Assembly: GCF_051622035.1 (NCBI RefSeq)
Contig: NC_135356.1
Coordinates: 26,256,839 to 26,320,838, forward strand
Direction of reading: 5' to 3'
DNA from: Arctopsyche grandis
Lineage: Eukaryota; Arthropoda; Insecta; Trichoptera; Hydropsychidae
DNA: 64,000 nt
Shown: one piece after another, positions 59,727 to 64,000 of the stretch
How the letters are laid out: every line of letters starts with the position of its first letter
How positions within the stretch are numbered: the first letter of the stretch is position 1
Made by a program: the position numbers and the translations under genes
Notes under the pieces: model-generated
Databases searched by the model: none
What the model was told of the DNA's origin: nothing
Seen by the model: only the letters and a program-made list of their open reading frames with translations

Positions 59727-60310
59727 AAAAAATATATAATACATTTTTTTTATTACAATATATTCAAAATTATTAAAATAATTGAAATTGAATTTATACA
59801 TAGAATAAACGTCGACTATTTTCTTTTTAAAACAATTCTTTGACAATTGCATGATTTATAATGGGTACATCCTATCATCCAACTGTCAAAAATTATAATT
59901 TCACTGATAGGGGCCAGTGGAAATGTAATTGGATATGATTTCACTAAACTATACCCAGTGAAAATGTATCTGGTTATGATTTCACTGAAACGTCAAATTT
60001 TAATTTTGTTACTGGCAATCCGTTTGACGTTTGATTTGCCGGGCGAACGCCGATTCTGTCGTGCGATCTATTTTAGAGATGTTGACATTTGTCGTGTAAT
60101 TTATTATTAGCCGTGCCAAAAATATTATTCCATTTATACATAATTATTCGATTTTTTATTTATATAAAAAAGGAATACATTTTATTTTAAAAATCAATAC
60201 CACAGAGACAAATAAGATAAGTTATCAGAGATAAGTTAAAACAAATCAAGAATAATAAAAATCATAAAAAAATTAAGAAATATGTACATATAATAAATAA
60301 GATTGAAAAA
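59727..60310. other. LINE 3' flank and a short duplication
   Basis: Two copies of CAGTGRAAATGTAWYTGGWT / ATGATTTCACT lie at about 59921 and 59956. 60170-60310 is likely 3' UTR of the LINE relic that follows on the minus strand. Confidence 0.4.
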
Positions 60311-61069
60311 TTATATCGTGCTATTTAGGATTTGTTCCACCAACTCAACATAACTGGCATTGAAGAGGTCCAAGTAATGTGCCAGTAAGTTAAGGAGTCG
60401 AACAGCTCTCGAGAGGGGGGAGTTCATGAGCACGTTTGATTTAGCCATAATTGGCAAAAATATATCATGTTTTCGCAAAACCCTATGTTTTTCCGGGACC
60501 CAGAATGTTAGTCTCTTCAGGATAGCGGGATTGTGAATCTCTCCTCTAAGTAATTTTACGAAATGTTTCCCAAAAAATAAATCTCTTCTCTTTGCCAGGG
60601 AGTTGAAACCCAAAGATCCCAAAACAAAGGCACTAGGGAACAGATATGGATAAAATCCAAATGTCTTCAGATATAAAAATCTAAGGAATTTCCTTTGGAC
60701 TCGTTCCAACATTAGAGAGTAACGAAGTTGATAGGGAGACCATATAATGGAGCCATACTCGAGCACACTGCAATATATGTATGTATGTAAGAGACGAATG
60801 GCAGTGAGCCCTAGATCTGACGAATTACGGTTTACGAATCCAAGGATTATTGTTGCTCTATCACAGATATTCCCAATGTGGATGTTGAAACTCCAACTAT
60901 TTTCGAAGACTATTCCCAGATCAGATATAAATAATTCTCTCTGAAGAAGAGAATTATGAAATTTATACGGATACTTAATAGGAGAACGAGAACGAGATTA
61001 ATAAATGACCCGACACTTTAAGATAATGAAGGGAAGTTTATTAACATTTGCCCATTCAAAAATAGAATT
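60311..61069 (-). pseudogene. Jockey-like LINE reverse transcriptase C-terminal relic
   Basis: Read on the minus strand: WANVNKLPFIILKCRVIY, one stop, then DLGIVFENSWSFNIHIGNIC, ATIILGFVNRN, VLEYGSIIWSPYQ, ERVQRKFLRFLYLKT and a long C-terminal part ending LVEQILNSTI at 60311. The DLGI...LEYGSIIWSP landmarks are those of the RT thumb and connection region of Jockey/CR1-group LINEs. 5' truncated near 61070, one internal stop; otherwise open for 200+ codons, so a fairly recent copy. Confidence 0.83.
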
Positions 61070-61118
61070 CAAATGTGGATGTGTATATTATAAACATGTG
61101 TATATTTATATTACACTA

Positions 61119-61300
61119 GTTGTTTTACCCGGCTTCGCTCAGTATTTATAATATAAACAGCTTAAGCATGGCGAATCTATTAGTAAATATTCATTTGTTG
61201 CTTTATTAAATCTATTTGAATCGTTCGAATTTGTTTTTCGAACAAACCTTACATACATACAAAGTCTCTTTCGAAATTATATATTGGATTATAGATTATA
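61119..61300 (+). repeat. Family M repeat, copy 2 (without GC pocket)
   Basis: TTACCCGGCTTCGCTCAGTAT, AATATAAACAGCTTAA and ACATACATACAAAGTC match 38504-38560 and 38883-38910; the GC-rich segment in between is absent. Confidence 0.6.
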
Positions 61301-62250
61301 CGTACATATGGCTACTAGGTATATGATTTTTCTGTGTCATTTTCGCTTTCTTTCGCTGTAAATAAGTAGGCGACGATGTCGCGGCATACCGTTTGAGCAC
61401 CTTTCGTTTTAAGTAGACTGATGATGATCATCTTTTGTTCAAAATTCATTTCAAATATAATGCGCGTACCTTCAACTGGGTCAAGATTACATTCGAATCC
61501 AGTTATGCATAAAGCATCCACCCCACACATGGAGCATAATTTCGACCGCCGCAACTACACGAATAAATTTAGTTTTATATGTTGTATGAAAAAACTATTT
61601 TTGACGGAATTTTCGTGTCGGTTGGGTCCTTTTTGGAGAATTGCGTTCATTTTTTACAGATTTAATTGGTTCATTTAGGTGAAAGGAGTACATTGAGAGT
61701 ATCGTTTGTTCCATAATTAGAGATCTTATCGTCGGTCACGGTTAACGCTTGGACAGGATTTCATTTTATGATTTTTTTTTTGTCTGTAAATTTGCATTTG
61801 TATTTGTATTTTATCAAATGAACTTGCAATGTCACAGCGGATTATGTATGTACATATAAAAATTTTCTCAATGAATTGTATTACTTTGGTGTGTAAATTA
61901 ATGTGCATATGTACGACTGCTGATCTAGCGTATAAACTGTTCTTCGCATCTTACACAACAAAGTATGTATATGTTGCTGTATAAGTCAGAGGCTGTCAAA
62001 CTTTTTTGATCTACGTCCCCTTCAGCCTTGTAATAAATTCTAGATGAGTTTCATCGCGAAATTTTATTTTTTGCTTTGCCTCAATTATATTTCTTACAAC
62101 GTTCACCCCAAAAAGAATATGAACTTCCGTTTTCATGATACCCAACATGAATACAAGGCAAAGGATGTATTTAACATATATTATTGTTCCCAGATACAAG
62201 TTTATCTGTTTCTGAGTAAATTTTTGAGATTTTTGATTTTTGACGGATTA
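61301..62250. other. Intergenic DNA with a solo hAT-like end
   Basis: CAGAGGCTGTCAAACTTTTTTG (61988) resembles a hAT end. Opposed frames at 61315-61678 have no recognised domain. Confidence 0.35.
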
Positions 62251-62252
62251 TC

Positions 62253-63446
62253 CAGGGCCGCGCCTAGGAGTTAGGCCGCCTGTGTGCAAACTTAATTCGG
62301 CCGCTCTTTAATTTTATCAGCATTTGCATAAATCATATTAATTAAAAAAATAAGTGCCTGCGAGTAGTGCAAATATCTTACCTTATGAAAAATATAGTGT
62401 TGAATATTTTAATCACAGTAAAAAATAGCCCTTTGAGTGCTGACGTCTTTTCTGATGAAAGCCCGCCACGCTGAAAATTTCGCCAACATTTCCAACTAGA
62501 ATTGTTTTGAAATCCAATCGAAAGCAGGTATAAAGTTTTTAGCTAATCCAACCAAACCCTAGATATCTACCGCTGAGGATTTCGAGTTTTGTAAAGGTGT
62601 GTTTAGACTCTCCAATATATCTTGCAAAAATATAAAATAAGCAGAAGAAGTCTATTAATTAATGTATTTTTCCAAAATTAGTTCCATCTTCATCGTTGTT
62701 AAAATGTAATGCTCACAATCGAAATGGCAAGCCACAATCACAGTCTGGGATTTCCATCGGGAAATTCTGCTATGGTTATAAATTCAGAAATTCCGGTGTA
62801 AACCAGTCTTTATAAACGTCGAAAAATGAATGACACGGATTACACGACCCATGTTCAATACATTTTTTTTTCAAGGCTACCTGGAAAGGCTTAGCGGGCA
62901 GTATTCTTGTATCAAAAAAATACAACGCCTATCGGCGTTTTTCAAACCTATGGACTTGTTGGCAAATCGCCGATTGGCGTTGGTCAGAATTCAAGGGGTT
63001 AACCAGAAAAACAGACTGAAAACCAAAACGTTTAACTCTGAACAGGACCAGACGACAAGAGAGACTGGACGTTTTCAAGTTCATTCATGAAAATCTAGTG
63101 TTTTTACCCCCAATCCCACATCTAGCACATGGTTCTTTCGATGGCCAACCAATAATGAACATCCCCGCAGAAATTCATCCGGCAGTCGCAAAGATAATAG
63201 AATATAAAAGAACTAGCTTTATGCGGGCCGAAGTTATATCTGCTATCCCGTTATTTCCCCGAATTATTATTCGGGTGTGTTACAAGTTGTTACTTGCAAC
63301 AGCAATCTACAAGTATACTAAATGCATTTTAAAAAGTACGATGTCTTGTTTCGTAGTTTTTAAGGAATATAATTTAATCGACTCTCATTTCTTTCGGCCG
63401 CCTGTGTGCGTTGCACACATTTTTACAAATGGTAGGTGCGGCCCTG
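62253..63446. mobile_element. hAT-like element with a nested TTAA MITE
   Basis: CAGGGCCGCGCCTAGG (62253) and the inverse GTAGGTGCGGCCCTG (ends 63446) are matched termini, backed by subterminal GGCCGCCTGTGTGC in both halves. About 620 bp remain after removing the nested MITE. No clear 8-bp duplication was found. Confidence 0.68.
62429..62998 (-). mobile_element. TTAA MITE, family D, copy 3
   Basis: CCCTTTGAGTGCTGACG at the left and GGTCAGAATTCAAGGGG before TTAA (62999-63002) at the right; the internal CGCCGATTGGCG has lost the perfect palindrome seen in the other two copies. Inserted in the hAT-like element. Confidence 0.75.
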
Positions 63447-64000
63447 TCCGGATTTTTGCATTTGATATTTCGACACGCACCATTGTACCAATGGGCAACT
63501 TTGACGACCACTATTTTGCGTCACGTCCCACTGTTTGAGGGGCCAGTCCCGGGATGATGTGTGTGAACGTCTCGCACTGGTGATCATGCTCATCGTGAAA
63601 CCACGTTGCTATTCGCCCTTTGTATTGCATCACACTCTCGCTGTCAATTACAATGTGTATCAGTGGCTCTCAAGCCTCATACAATAGCGGTCCACTTTAT
63701 AGAAAATCGAATTTCAAGTTTTGGTGTCTCCCTTGAGTCACAGTTCAGACCAAACTTAGTCCCATTCAACGAATCTTCAATACGCGTACCAATAATTTCA
63801 TTCAGCGATATGCGCTACGTAGCTATAAGGAATTAATTAAAATATTTACTATTTGTATATGAGTCGAGACTATTGATTAATCATTGATGTGAAACATTAG
63901 TCATTATTGTTTCACAGAAATTCTTTTTTTTTGCTATTTAATAATGACTAAACACTCAATGTGTCAATCGAACTTTAGTAAATCGATCATCTTGAGATAA
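63447..64000. other. Window end, no supported gene
   Basis: A possible solo hAT end CAGTGGCTCTCAAGCCTC lies at 63660; open frames lack support. Confidence 0.35.

Noticed and set aside
63098..63538. 146-codon plus-strand ORF
   Set aside because: It runs across the end of a hAT-like element into flanking DNA, so it is not one gene.

Overview
The window is an AT-rich piece of nuclear insect DNA. The evidence is spliced genes with small exons and GT-AG introns, long (TA)n and (CA)n tracts, and many short palindromic runs of the type TACATATGTA. It also carries dense arthropod-type repeats: RTE and Jockey-like LINEs, tRNA-derived SINEs, Tc1, hAT and TTAA-target (piggyBac-like) elements. I cannot fix the order; a dipteran or lepidopteran would both fit. 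There is no bacterial gene organisation, no operon, no rRNA and no CRISPR array.

Genes. Host genes I can support lie at the left end. The last exon of a kelch-repeat protein (1131-1273, +) faces a complete-looking eight-exon SMYD4-type SET/MYND protein (2563-7412, -). All eight exon joins keep frame and sum to 581 codons including the stop. Its introns hold a MITE with 28-bp perfect inverted repeats and a 9-bp target duplication (intron 7) and a TTAA MITE (intron 4). Two further open stretches might be host coding sequence: 39042-39314 (-) and 50455-50886 (-). I could not assign either.

The rest, from about 7.4 kb to 64 kb, is gene-poor and built from nested mobile elements. RTE pol C-terminal relics lie near 8, 14 and 21 kb. 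A nearly full-length Tc1 transposase with one frameshift and an 88-bp intron-like insert is at 40.4-41.5 kb, and a second Tc1 relic at 21.9 kb. Jockey-like LINE 3' ends are at 43.4 and 60.3 kb. hAT elements lie at 13.2, 42.1, 51.3 and 62.3 kb, three of them with internal insertions or readable target duplications. A solo LTR at 11.9-12.6 kb carries a TTAA MITE inside it. At least five unrelated TTAA-flanked MITE families are present, one with an uninterrupted paralogous target site elsewhere in the window.

Two SINE types share body and tail but carry different tRNA-like heads. Several foldback families are present: C, H, and those at 8.2, 17.7 and 28.1 kb. The clearest candidates for undescribed biology are these non-autonomous families, especially family H, whose stem arms differ between copies yet stay complementary within each copy. 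No multi-gene system such as a defence or biosynthetic cluster is visible.
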